Shown piece by piece: positions 11,790 through 13,516 of a stretch of 13,600 bases of DNA. This stretch comes from Baffinella frigidus (taxonomy: Eukaryota > Cryptophyceae > Cryptomonadales > Baffinellaceae), in NCBI GenBank assembly GCA_026770585.1, contig MU646843.1, forward strand, positions 76,399-89,998, written 5' to 3'. Numbering within the stretch: position 1 is the stretch's first letter; each line of letters starts with the position of its first letter. Both the position numbers and the translations under genes were made by a program. The notes below the pieces were generated by a model. That model made no database searches. It had not been told where the DNA came from and worked only from the letters and a program-made list of their open reading frames with translations.

Positions 11790-13515
11790 GATAGATGATA
11801 GGTAGGTAGGTAGATAGATAGATAGATAAAACCCTACAAACGAAGCCCGAAACCCGAAACCCTGAACCCTGAACTTCGACACCTACACTGTCCGCCCCGC
11901 GTCACCCCATAGATGGATGGATGAATAGATAGATAGATAGAACCCTAAACCCAAACCCCTAAAACTCGAAACCTACATGTCCGCCGTAAACACTAAACAC
12001 TAAACATTAAACACTAACCCTGAACCTCGACACCTGCCCTCTCTCCGCCCCGCCCTAAACCCTAAATCCTGAACCCTAAACCCCAAACCCTAACGCCTAA
12101 AGCGCTCTTCTCGCTTTGTCTCTTCGCAGGTGTGGGCCAGGGCACACAACCGTGCCCTGGCCCACACCTCAAACCTGAACCCTGACCCCTAAACCTAAAC
12201 CCTCAGGTTTCGAGCCTGACGACGAACCGGCGCTTCGACTTCAACATCCGCGGCCTTCGAAGGGATTATGAATAACCCCTAAGCGATCAGACCTAGGACC
12301 CTACGGTAGGCAGCACGTAGGGACATGGGGGGGTTCCTACGGATAAGGTAACGGACAGGTGGCTCGATTTGGGCCGAAAATTCCTTTGCAGTCCGCTTAA
12401 CCCTCCATTTTATCCCGCTACGAGCAGGTTTCGAGCCTGACGACGAACCGGCGCTTCGACTTCAGCATCCGCGGCCTCGCACCCCCTCCCTTCGAACCCC
12501 ACTATGCCCCTACGGGTTGCCTACCGTAGGGTCGTAGGTCTTATCGCTTAGGGGTTATTCACAATCCCTTTGAAGTCCGCTGTGTGGCGCCGCGTCCCCC
12601 TCCCCAAAAACAGCGGAATGGCGGCGCGTTTCCCAACCTCTAACCCCTGAAGTGTGTCTGGCGAGCAGGTTGCGAGCCTGACGACGAACCGGCGCTTCGA
12701 CTTCAACATCCGCGGCCTCGCGCCCCCTCCCTTCGCAGGGGCGCCCGCCCTCTACTTGGGCACACTTGGAACGGTCCGATCCCGTACCACATGTCCAATA
12801 TTGGGTTATAGAAAGCCGTGTAGTGTCCTTTAAAAAGACGTGTACTGTCAGCGCGCGCCCCCTCCCTCCGCAAGTGTGCCCGCCCTCTACTTGGGCACAC
12901 TCGGAACGGTCCGTCTACTGTCCGAACCCGTCGTCGTGTCCGATATTTGGTTATAGAAAGCCGTGCCGTGTCCGATATTGAGTTATAGAAAGCCGTGTTA
13001 TGTCAGCAAGCGCCCCCTCCCTTCGAAGGGGCACCCACCCTCTACTTGGGCACACTTGGAACGGTCCGTCTATAATCCGAACCCGTACCACGGAGCGTAT
13101 ATAACATAATGATGGACCATAGAAAGCCGTGTCGTGTCCAATCTTGAGTTATAGAAAGCCGTGTACTGTCAGCACGCGTCCTTGAAAACGTCTGGTTTCC
13201 CGTGTGTCGTGTCCTCCACAAGCCCTGTGGAGGCGCCCTCGTGACCTCCAAAAACCAAAACCCCTAACCTCAATGGTCGTGACTGCCGCGGCTGATTCCT
13301 AAACACGCTGTCGCGTCCTCTACACGTCCTAGACACGCGCCCTTTCGCAGGACACGCTGTCGCGTCATCTACACGTCCTAAACACGCGCCCTTTCGCAGG
13401 ACACGGCGTCAGCGACCCCCTTCGACCAGCCGACTGCCTTGGTCGTGACCGCCGCGACCGAGTCGTCCGTGACGCTCGAGTGGCGCGCGCCTGATATGGG
13501 CGTGCTACCCTCCGG
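482..13515 (+). CDS. Internal part of a multi-exon fibronectin type III repeat protein (exons A-M)
   Basis: Proposed join: 482-543, 1320-1419, 2412-2474, 3076-3121, 4709-4838, 6220-6289, 7374-7493, 9006-9077, 9793-9894, 10772-10855, 12130-12153 (uncertain end), 12669-12773, 13400-13515. Total 1094 nt, about 364 codons, with phases compatible at every junction. The product reads as successive FN3 domains. Each has the B-strand pattern SxT(L/V)xW: SATLRW in B, SATLDW in F, SSVTLKW in I, SSVTLEW in M. C-strand (RYKV, GYQVAYT, AYRIEYT) and F-strand (NSFRVYAGN, TYTFKVYS, RFDFNIRG) patterns follow. FN3 domains are beta-sandwich modules, common in extracellular or surface adhesion proteins. No signal peptide, membrane segment or catalytic domain lies in the window, so location and partner are unknown. 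All exons begin with G after AG. The start and end of the gene lie outside. FN3 assignment is confident; exact splice choice is less so because introns hold many decoy boundaries. Confidence 0.75.
696..825. mobile_element. Y-family TIR element Y0, 130 bp
   Basis: Ends are CTAGCTCTGTCT (696-707) and AGGCAGAGCTAG (814-825), inverted with 11 of 12 matches. The interior carries TCGGGTTGACTGA and a GTTGACGGATTTGT block also found in Y1 (5622-6012) and partly in Y2 (7653-7880). Its right-end AG lies directly against the first exon B echo (826), so the element could supply an acceptor. It has no coding capacity. Confidence 0.65.
826..1210 (+). pseudogene. Three truncated 5' copies of exon B with acceptors
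   Basis: Copies lie at about 826-876 (degenerate), 985-1034 (acceptor GCAG, AG at 983-984) and 1142-1210 (acceptor CCCAG, AG at 1140-1141). The third matches exon B through CTCCGCTGGAA, then breaks off into intron sequence. The intron segment before each copy (GTTTGGCTGACAACACGGGTG and similar, near 916, 1084 and 1266) is duplicated too. Each repeat unit is therefore intron 3' end plus exon 5' end. Confidence 0.8.
1320..1419 (+). CDS. Exon B: A and B strands of FN3 domain 1
   Basis: Acceptor CTCAG (AG 1318-1319), donor GTAATA at 1420. It encodes LPPAPHSLRVEA, THTSATLRW and SSTIRYK. The leading Pro-rich linker, SLRVEA, SATLRW with the core Trp, and a C strand starting RYK are typical of FN3. 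The exon starts with one base completing the Gly from exon A and ends in phase 0. It is the only full-length member of a set of five copies. Confidence 0.85.
1482..1518 (+). pseudogene. Duplicate of the exon B 3' end with its donor
   Basis: This copy encodes the same WNASLSSTIRYK peptide as exon B despite several base differences, and is followed by the same GTAATA donor. It lies 63 nt after the exon B end. The synonymous differences show that it is not a sequencing duplication. Confidence 0.85.
1567..1693. repeat. Degenerate telomere-like tract, CCCGAAA variants
   Basis: Runs of AACCCGAAACCCG and relatives: seven-base units drifting between CCCGAAA, CCTTGAA, CCCTGAA and CCCAAAC. No coding signal is visible. 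Confidence 0.85.
1856..2196 (+). pseudogene. Two truncated 5' copies of exon C with acceptors
   Basis: 1856-1892 follows TTGCGCAG and reads VVREVTSSTSFYG up to a GTAGGA. 2139-2196 follows GTGCGCAG and reads VVRQVTSSTSSSTLSGFRH before breaking into an AT-rich repeat. Both keep the acceptor context TGCGCAG of exon C. The second runs almost the full exon and differs by few residues. AT-rich intron lies between and before them (about 1700-1845). Confidence 0.8.
1889..1985. repeat. Dispersed repeat R1, related to 12301-12398
   Basis: The block CTACGGTAGG through TTCCTACGGATAAGGTAACG to GGGCCGAA and a final CCCGCT recurs at 12301-12398 with substitutions but the same order. R1 starts exactly where exon C echo 1 breaks off. 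At the second locus the block is part of a larger inverted-repeat structure (12260-12570). Confidence 0.75.
2197..2395. repeat. AT-rich minisatellite (TATAAACTATTAGTAA type)
   Basis: Irregular tandem repeats of about 10 to 16 bp built from TATAAACTAT and TAGTAA. A shorter stretch of the same type lies at about 1738-1808 in the same intron, upstream of exon C echo 1. Each copy of the AT tract therefore belongs to the duplicated intron unit. Confidence 0.85.
2412..2474 (+). CDS. Exon C: C-C' region of FN3 domain 1
   Basis: Acceptor TTGCGCAG (AG 2410-2411), donor GTTGTC at 2475. It encodes VVREVTSSISSS and TLSGFRYPQ, 21 codons in phase 0. It continues RYK of exon B to give RYKVVREV, an FN3 C strand. 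It is the only copy with both the 5' part (shared with 1856 and 2139) and the 3' part (shared with 2592 and 2791). Confidence 0.75.
2481..3070. repeat. Telomere-like tracts (CCCTACA, then CCCTAAA types) in intron C-D
   Basis: CCCTACA and CCTTCAC heptamers run over about 2485-2568 and 2830-2900. CCCTAAA variants fill most of the rest. Inside, 2725-2748 and 2751-2774 form a perfect 24-nt inverted repeat with a 2-nt spacer, in which the tract switches from C-rich to G-rich strand. Apart from the exon C echoes, nothing coding is visible. Confidence 0.9.
2592..2820 (+). pseudogene. Two 3' copies of exon C with donors
   Basis: 2592-2621 encodes STLSGFRYPQ, identical to the end of exon C, and is followed by GCACAC. 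2791-2820 encodes STLQGFRCRQ and is followed by GTTATT. Both are embedded in telomere-like repeat and lack the 5' half of the exon. Confidence 0.8.
3076..3121 (+). CDS. Exon D: E-strand region of FN3 domain 1
   Basis: Acceptor CCCAG (AG 3074-3075), donor GTGCGC at 3122. It encodes DIEVLEGGTTFTQIT plus one base that forms Gly with exon E. The joined peptide TQITGIEEGSVNSF is the usual FN3 pattern of a TxxxL/I-T-G-L turn before the F strand. It is the most upstream of four copies; the others keep only the 3' end. Confidence 0.75.
3128..3475. repeat. Telomere-like tract with a strand switch
   Basis: CCCTAAA heptamers, regular at about 3130-3175 and then degenerate (CCCTGAG, CCCGAAA), on the given strand. 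From about 3420 the tract turns into TTTAGGG and TTGAGGG, i.e. the opposite orientation. A further short G-rich piece (3503-3539) is followed by a C-rich piece (3541-3560). Confidence 0.9.
3311..3503 (+). pseudogene. Three 3' copies of exon D with donors
   Basis: Copies at 3311-3332 (then GTCCTA), 3395-3415 (then GTACGG) and about 3477-3503 (then GGGTTC) carry the ACCTTCACGCAAATCACCG end of exon D. All lie downstream of the complete exon and lack its 5' part. Confidence 0.85.
3644..3823. mobile_element. Z-family TIR element Z1, 180 bp, with central palindrome
   Basis: Perfect 27-nt terminal inverted repeats (3644-3670 and 3797-3823) begin CCACACGAGGCTA. In the middle is a second perfect inverted repeat with 18-nt arms (3727-3744 and 3747-3764, containing TCACGTTTCCGTACGG) and a 2-nt spacer. 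It interrupts an exon E echo. Comparison with the uninterrupted echo at 4550 shows the host site and a 2-bp duplication (AA, 3642-3643 and 3824-3825). It has no coding capacity. Z2 at 8075-8286 shares ends and design. Confidence 0.85.
4026..4220. repeat. 22-bp satellite (TTGGTATTAACAAACTTCAA)
   Basis: About eight units, some shortened to TTGGCATTCAAA, lie between the exon E echoes at 3974 and 4239. They seem to have grown from the GGTATTGACCAATG and TTAACAAACG segments that accompany the other E echoes. Open frames through it are periodic artefacts. Confidence 0.9.
4709..4838 (+). CDS. Exon E: end of FN3 domain 1 and start of domain 2
   Basis: Acceptor CCCAG (AG 4707-4708), donor GTCTGT at 4839. 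It encodes GIEEGSVNSFRVYAGNF, then NGFETVGSNTLADV, then APVGAPRSLSVR. NSFRVYAGN is the FN3 F strand, and APRSLSVRG begins the next domain. So this exon spans a domain boundary rather than coinciding with it. It starts with two bases and ends with two bases of a codon. It is the only copy containing both ends of the exon. Confidence 0.85.
4870..5008. mobile_element. T/V-family TIR element T, 139 bp
   Basis: Inverted ends of 26 nt (4870-4895 and 4983-5008) differ at two positions; the core is AAGATAACTRAATCAGTTCC. Read inward from the right, the end is ATCTCGGAAGATAACTGAAT, which resembles the left end of V1 at 8319 (ATCTCGGAACATACCAGAAT). The interior is AT-rich and non-coding. Confidence 0.75.
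5096..5234. mobile_element. W-family TIR element W1, 139 bp
   Basis: Nearly identical to W2 (9607-9745) along its whole length, with the same total length. Left end CCACTCGGTGGGCT and right end AGTCCACCGTGTTG are inverted relative to each other. The interior includes GTGTTACGTGACCAATTTGC and a shared TTTGATGAAAGGTTCGT. The left TIR contains GT and the right TIR contains AG, so splice sites are built into the ends. Confidence 0.8.
5303..5416 (-). mobile_element. X-family element X1, 114 bp, inverted orientation
   Basis: X1 is the reverse complement of X2 (5444-5558) with substitutions. It splits an exon E echo between GTCGGCGCC and GCCCCCCGCTCC. Comparison with exon E (GTCGGCGCCCCCCGCT) suggests a 3-bp GCC target duplication. 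It contains a GTACAAACCGCGGGGTCG block and GGGTGAATGAGGGTTTAAGG. It has no coding capacity. Confidence 0.75.
5444..5558 (+). mobile_element. X-family element X2, 115 bp
   Basis: Starts GCATCCCCTTAAACCC and ends CTCTAAGGC. It forms a long inverted repeat with X1; the 27-nt space between them (5417-5443) is exon E echo sequence. The exon E donor GTCTGC sits directly at its left edge. Confidence 0.75.
5622..6012. mobile_element. Y-family inverted-repeat cassette Y1 enclosing an E-X3-F echo unit
   Basis: Left end GGCTCATTCGGGTTGACCGAC (5622) and right end GTCAGTCAACCCGAGCGAGG to CAGAGCT (about 5986-6012) are inverted. Further in, GGTACGAATCCGTCAACTTT (left arm, about 5672) pairs with AAAGTTCACGGATTTGTACC (right arm, about 5926). 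Inside are an exon E 3' fragment, X3 and an exon F 5' fragment. A perfect 12-nt-arm hairpin with a 3-nt loop lies at 5959-5985. The left end and inner block recur in Y2. Confidence 0.65.
5779..5897 (+). mobile_element. X-family element X3, an exact GT-AG intron between E and F echoes
   Basis: 119 bp from GT (5779-5780), directly after the exon E ending CCCGCGG, to AG (5896-5897), directly before the exon F beginning GGTGTCGGACA. Its body matches X2 in the same orientation. This is what is expected of an introner-like element, an element that is itself an intron carrying both splice sites. A truncated inverted relative lies at about 6147-6179. Confidence 0.75.
5898..6120 (+). pseudogene. Two 5' copies of exon F with acceptors
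   Basis: 5898-5909 (GGTGTCGGACAT) follows GCAG. 6085-6120 (GGTGTCGAACACGTCGGCAA and on) follows CCAG and reads VSNTSATIDR before diverging. Both lie upstream of the complete exon F and lack its 3' end. Confidence 0.8.
6021..6080. repeat. CCCTAA hexamer telomere-like tract
   Basis: Six consecutive perfect CCCTAA hexamers (6031-6066), flanked by CCCTAAA and CCCTGAA heptamers. Hexamers also occur at about 7884-7911. In both places the tract starts a few bases after the GAGGCAGAGCT right end of a Y element. Confidence 0.9.
6220..6289 (+). CDS. Exon F: B strand of FN3 domain 2
   Basis: Acceptor CGTAG (AG 6218-6219). It encodes VSDTSATLDWLPPL and QGANPTGYQ after the G shared with exon E. SATLDW carries the core Trp, and NPTGYQ leads into the C strand VAYT of exon G. 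The base pair after CAG is GC (GCATAA), not GT. All four downstream copies of the exon end also continue GCAAA. I take this as a GC donor. Ends in phase 0. Confidence 0.8.
6290..6600 (+). pseudogene. Four 3' copies of exon F with GC donors, about 70-bp tandem units
   Basis: The segment CCGGCTATCAG (GYQ) followed by GCAAA ends at 6361, 6431, 6502 and 6593 (the last reads TCGACTATCAG). Spacings are 72, 70, 71 and 91 bp counted from the exon F end at 6289. Between them lies the same run of CCCTGAA and CCCTAGT heptamers and the motif CGCATCTCTA. The unit is exon 3' end plus intron 5' end, amplified in tandem. Confidence 0.9.
6600..6780. repeat. Degenerate telomere-like tract
   Basis: CCCTAAA, CCCCAAA and TGCCTAA variants fill the stretch between the last exon F copy and the first exon G copy. 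Nothing else is visible. Confidence 0.85.
6802..7338 (+). pseudogene. Five 5' copies of exon G with acceptors
   Basis: Copies start at 6802, 6908, 7024, 7126 and 7272, followed by the complete exon at 7374; spacings are 106, 116, 102, 146 and 102 bp. Each holds GCGTACACGATTGGGGACGT or a variant through GGCGGCTCTTTA. The acceptor is intact (CCAG or ACAG) in the last three and damaged in the first. They read VAYTIGDVETRLADVQ in frame. A small extra fragment repeats the end at 7190-7220. Antisense open frames rich in SAARPQDVSPRP are shadows of these copies. Confidence 0.9.
7374..7493 (+). CDS. Exon G: C to F strands of FN3 domain 2
   Basis: Acceptor ACAG (AG 7372-7373), donor GTGCCA at 7494; 40 codons, phase 0 at both ends. 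It encodes VAYTIGDVETRLADV, then QHLGGSLSTQSVLV, then TPLEVVTYTFK. With exon F this gives GYQVAYT, an FN3 C strand. VLVTPLEVVTYTFKVYS, completed by exon H, is the E-F turn and F strand. The last of six tandem copies and the only one with the 3' half. Confidence 0.9.
7653..7880. mobile_element. Y-family element Y2
   Basis: Left end GCCTCACTCGGGTTGACCGAC and right end GTCAGGCAACCCAAGTGAGG to CAGAGCTA are inverted with a few mismatches. The interior repeats GTCAACTTTGGAGC twice (about 7713 and 7736). Short direct repeats of CCCTTCCCTG and TCGAATAG flank and enter the element. CCCTAA hexamers follow directly. The open frame 7665-8069 runs through it and is not protein-like. Confidence 0.6.
8025..8074. 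mobile_element. W-family relic W3, interrupted by Z2
   Basis: Starts GCACGGTGGACT like the W termini and contains GAATCCGGGTGTAACGTGACCA, matching the W interior GATTCCGGGGTGTTACGTGACC in order. It is cut by Z2 right after GACCATG. The bases after Z2 (TGCGTGTACCTGAAAAGG) may be its continuation. So Z2 inserted after W3. Confidence 0.55.
8075..8286. mobile_element. Z-family TIR element Z2, 212 bp, with 40-bp perfect palindrome
   Basis: Terminal inverted repeats of 32 nt (8075-8106 and 8255-8286, one mismatch) begin CCACTCGAGGCTAG, close to Z1's CCACACGAGGCTAT. The centre is an uninterrupted palindrome, 8146-8185, whose arm reads TGGTCACGTTGCTGGGGGAA. A TG flanks both sides (8073-8074 and 8287-8288), a 2-bp duplication as at Z1. 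It has no coding capacity. Confidence 0.85.
8316..8459. mobile_element. T/V-family TIR element V1, 144 bp
   Basis: Closely matches V2 (10381-10522) through TTCATCTCG, ACCAGAAT, GGCGTAAGATAGCATCA, GCCTAAAATAGCATATACAC and GGGACAGATTC. The ends are imperfectly inverted: GAATATGTCC on the left against GGGACAGATTC on the right. It lies in intron G-H. Confidence 0.8.
8495..8563 (+). pseudogene. 5' copy of exon H behind a C18 tract
   Basis: An 18-base C run (8495-8512) plus TTTGCAG gives an acceptor (AG 8518-8519). From 8520 it reads VYSESSTSSYGLEL, resembling VYSKSSSGFYEPFG of exon H. It then runs into a 75-bp tandem repeat and a stop. No clear donor follows, so I treat it as an echo. An alternative exon is possible. 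Confidence 0.65.
8564..8713. repeat. Perfect 75-bp tandem duplication
   Basis: Two consecutive 75-bp units start at 8564 and 8639 and appear identical. Each is itself made of CTGACTGCCTAATCCCG and CTGATTGCCTGCC sub-repeats. A third unit begins at 8714 and stops after a few bases. Confidence 0.9.
8714..9005. other. Intron 3' part with nested AT hairpins
   Basis: No gene is visible. 8906-8917 and 8922-8933 form a perfect 12-nt hairpin (ATAAATAACGAG, 4-nt loop), followed by a second hairpin TAACGAG/CTCGTTA (8938-8955) and further AAATAACGAG copies to about 8973. The end (GGTTGCAG) is the acceptor of exon H. Confidence 0.75.
9006..9077 (+). CDS. Exon H: end of FN3 domain 2 and linker
   Basis: Acceptor TTGCAG (AG 9004-9005), donor GTATTC at 9078; 24 codons in phase 0. 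It encodes VYSKSSSGFYEPFG and APSASGLPLL. VYSKSS continues TYTFK of exon G to form the F strand. The Pro and Ser-rich remainder leads to domain 3. Upstream copy at 8520 and downstream copy at about 9211. Confidence 0.8.
9080..9247 (+). pseudogene. G-rich telomere-like tract and a 3' copy of exon H
   Basis: 9080-9190 is TTTAGGG-like in the orientation opposite to most tracts here. 9211-9247 repeats the end of exon H (FGAPSASGLPLL, synonymous differences), followed by GTACCC in place of GTATTC. The 5' half of the exon is missing. Confidence 0.8.
9360..9510. repeat. CCCTAAA telomere-like tract
   Basis: Regular CCCTAAA heptamers (about 9370-9420), then CCCCAAA variants, then a return to CCCTAAA. 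A 12-base C run (9516-9527) precedes the exon I echo. The 9250-9360 segment holds short CCCCTC and AACCTGTG repeats only. Confidence 0.95.
9539..9613 (+). pseudogene. Diverged 5' copy of exon I, cut by W2
   Basis: Follows CTAG and reads VPANLLSTSSSVTLKW then NLNANPYHT, matching VPSNLR and SSSVTLKW of exon I with an internal deletion. The W2 element starts in its 3' part. If W2 were spliced as an intron (GT in its left end, AG in its right), this could be expressed, but I see no in-frame continuation. Confidence 0.65.
9607..9745. mobile_element. W-family TIR element W2, 139 bp
   Basis: Ends CCACACGGTGGGCT (9607-9620) and AGTCCACCGTGTGG (9732-9745) are inverted with 13 of 14 matches. The body is almost the same as W1, 4.5 kb upstream. 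It interrupts an exon I echo. A clear target duplication is not evident. Confidence 0.85.
9793..9894 (+). CDS. Exon I: A and B strands of FN3 domain 3
   Basis: Acceptor CCCAG (AG 9791-9792), donor GTGCTA at 9895; 34 codons, phase 0. It encodes VPSNLRIAAVTSSS, VTLKWDVPPVLSG and SAVFVSQ. VPSNLRIAAV and SSVTLKW with its Trp are standard for FN3. SAVFVSQ joins AYRIEY of exon J. Two downstream partial copies share its 3' two thirds. Confidence 0.9.
9895..10290 (+). pseudogene. Two 3' copies of exon I in 186-bp tandem units
   Basis: 10024-10101 and 10210-10278 read AVTSPSVTLKWDVPP and VLSG or VVSG, then diverge. They start 186 bp apart. The intron part of the unit is an ATACATGTAGTTGTATA-type AT-rich repeat ending CCTTTCCTGGTACAAGAGAAG. 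The donor region seen after exon I is changed in both. Confidence 0.85.
10355..10694 (+). pseudogene. Two 5' copies of exon J, the first split by V2
   Basis: The first copy starts at 10355 after TTGCAG and reads AYRIENRT, is interrupted by V2 (10381-10522), and resumes as CTTCTTCGGGCGTG, matching exon J's TCCTCGGGCGTG. The second copy, 10652-10694, follows TTCGCAG and reads AHRIEYTDTSPFDT, then ends at GTAGTT. The intron segment TTCCTTTCCTGGTA precedes several of these units. Confidence 0.8.
10381..10522. mobile_element. T/V-family TIR element V2, 142 bp
   Basis: Left end TTCATCTCGAACCATACCAG and right end CTGTCTTGGTCCGAAATTA are imperfectly inverted, sharing AGAATCTGTCC and CGRACCA. It matches V1 (8316-8459) throughout. 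It sits inside an exon J echo, so both sides of the host site are recognisable. The duplicated target is short (AC or ACT). Confidence 0.85.
10772..10855 (+). CDS. Exon J: C and C' strands of FN3 domain 3
   Basis: Acceptor GCGCAG (AG 10770-10771); 28 codons in phase 0 encoding AYRIEYTDTSSGVTR, AITDIATDLDTYT. AYRIEYTD is the FN3 C strand. I place the donor at GTCCGC (10856). The ending CTACACG|GTCCGCCCC is repeated in the downstream copies, and joining to GTGTGGGCC of exon K gives TYTVWARAHN. Without splicing the frame stays open to a stop near 11170 across element U. Confidence 0.75.
10950..11145. mobile_element. Element U, 196 bp, with 76-77-nt terminal inverted repeats
   Basis: Arms 10951-11026 and 11069-11144 match at 75 of 76 positions and begin AGAGCGGTTTTCGC. 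The unique centre is 42 bp. TA lies at both outer edges (within CTAGAGCGG and CCGCTCTA), consistent with a TA target duplication as in Tc1/mariner-type miniature elements. The near-identity of the arms suggests recent insertion. AGAGCGGTGTGCACATC, a related end, lies just upstream at 10933. It is in intron J-K. Confidence 0.85.
11241..12060 (+). pseudogene. Six or more 3' copies of exon J with donors
   Basis: 11241-11318 keeps most of the exon (VEYMDTSSGVTRAITD, IATNLDTYT) and the donor GTCCGC. Shorter copies of CTCGACACCTACACG|GTCCGCC end at 11571, 11703 and 11889; remnants lie at about 11965-11978 and 12026. The frames are DTYT or worn versions of it. Telomere-like tracts fill the gaps. The 11400-11550 segment shows nothing recognisable. 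Confidence 0.85.
11724..11941. repeat. GATA-type microsatellites in two duplicated units
   Basis: ATAGATGGATGGAT followed by (GATA)n occurs at 11724-11828 (long) and at 11908-11941 (short). Both follow the same exon J echo plus GTCCGCCCCGC context about 20 bases earlier. So the unit was duplicated first and the GATA run grew, or shrank, afterwards. Confidence 0.9.
12130..12153 (+). CDS. Exon K: short exon in domain 3, end uncertain
   Basis: Acceptor TTCGCAG (AG 12128-12129). It reads VWARAHNR and continues exon J as DTYTVWARAHN. No GT donor in phase 0 follows. A GC donor at 12154 would keep phase with exon L. A GT at 12152 would put exon L out of the FN3 frame. The exon start and its inverted copy form a perfect palindrome: arms 12129-12145 and 12152-12168 (17 nt), spacer 6 nt. 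The original 3' side may have been lost. Confidence 0.45.
12207..12496 (+). pseudogene. Two 5' copies of exon L with acceptors
   Basis: 12207-12259 follows CTCAG and 12428-12496 follows GAGCAG. Both read VSSLTTNRRFDF then NIRGL or SIRGLAPPPFE, one residue or so different from exon L. The second lies inside inverted-repeat cassette S. Confidence 0.85.
12260..12570. mobile_element. Inverted-repeat cassette S, 311 bp, enclosing an exon L echo
   Basis: Arms of 67 nt, 12260-12326 and 12504-12570, are inverted with about six or seven mismatches and contain GAATAACCCCTAAGCGAT and CCCTACGGTAGGCA. Between them lie repeat R2 (12301-12398, matching R1 at 1889-1985) and the second exon L copy with its acceptor. 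It could be two oppositely inserted elements or one element that carries an exon segment. Confidence 0.7.
12669..12773 (+). CDS. Exon L: F strand and end of FN3 domain 3
   Basis: Acceptor GAGCAG (AG 12667-12668), donor GTCCGA at 12774; 35 codons, phase 0. It encodes VASLTTNRRFDFNIRG, LAPPPFAGAPALY and LGTLGT. LTTNRRFDFNIRGLA follows the LxPxxxYxFxVRA pattern of the FN3 F strand. The donor choice rests on the two downstream copies, which repeat GGAACG|GTCCG. Two 5' copies precede it and two 3' copies follow. Confidence 0.75.
12774..13170 (+). pseudogene. Two 3' copies of exon L in 135 to 155-bp tandem units
   Basis: 12853-12908 and 13010-13063 carry CGCCCCCTCCC through CTCTACTTGGGCACACT to GGAACG|GTCCG. 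The intron part of each unit holds GTGTCCGATATT and TTATAGAAAGCCGTGT, repeated up to about 13160. Units run exon 3' end, donor, intron 5' part. A CCTCCACA/TGTGGAGG hairpin follows at 13213-13233. Confidence 0.85.
13273..13399 (+). pseudogene. 5' copies of exon M in 50-bp tandem units
   Basis: GACACGCTGTCGCG at 13351, after CTTTCGCAG, copies the exon M start (GACACGGCGTCAGCG). The unit ACACGTCCTAxACACGCGCCC plus TTTCGCAG appears twice (about 13302-13351 and 13352-13401). About 13273-13294 (ATGGTCGTGACTGCCGCGG) matches the exon M middle, TTGGTCGTGACCGCCGCG. Confidence 0.75.
13400..13515 (+). CDS. Exon M: start of FN3 domain 4
   Basis: Acceptor TTTCGCAG (AG 13398-13399), donor GTATAC at 13516; 38 codons plus two bases. 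It encodes DTASATPFDQPTAL, VVTAATESSVTLEW and RAPDMGVLPS. PTALVVTAATESSVTLEW is a clear FN3 A and B strand with the core Trp. It ends in phase 2. The domain continues beyond the window. Confidence 0.85.
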
Positions 13516-13516
13516 G

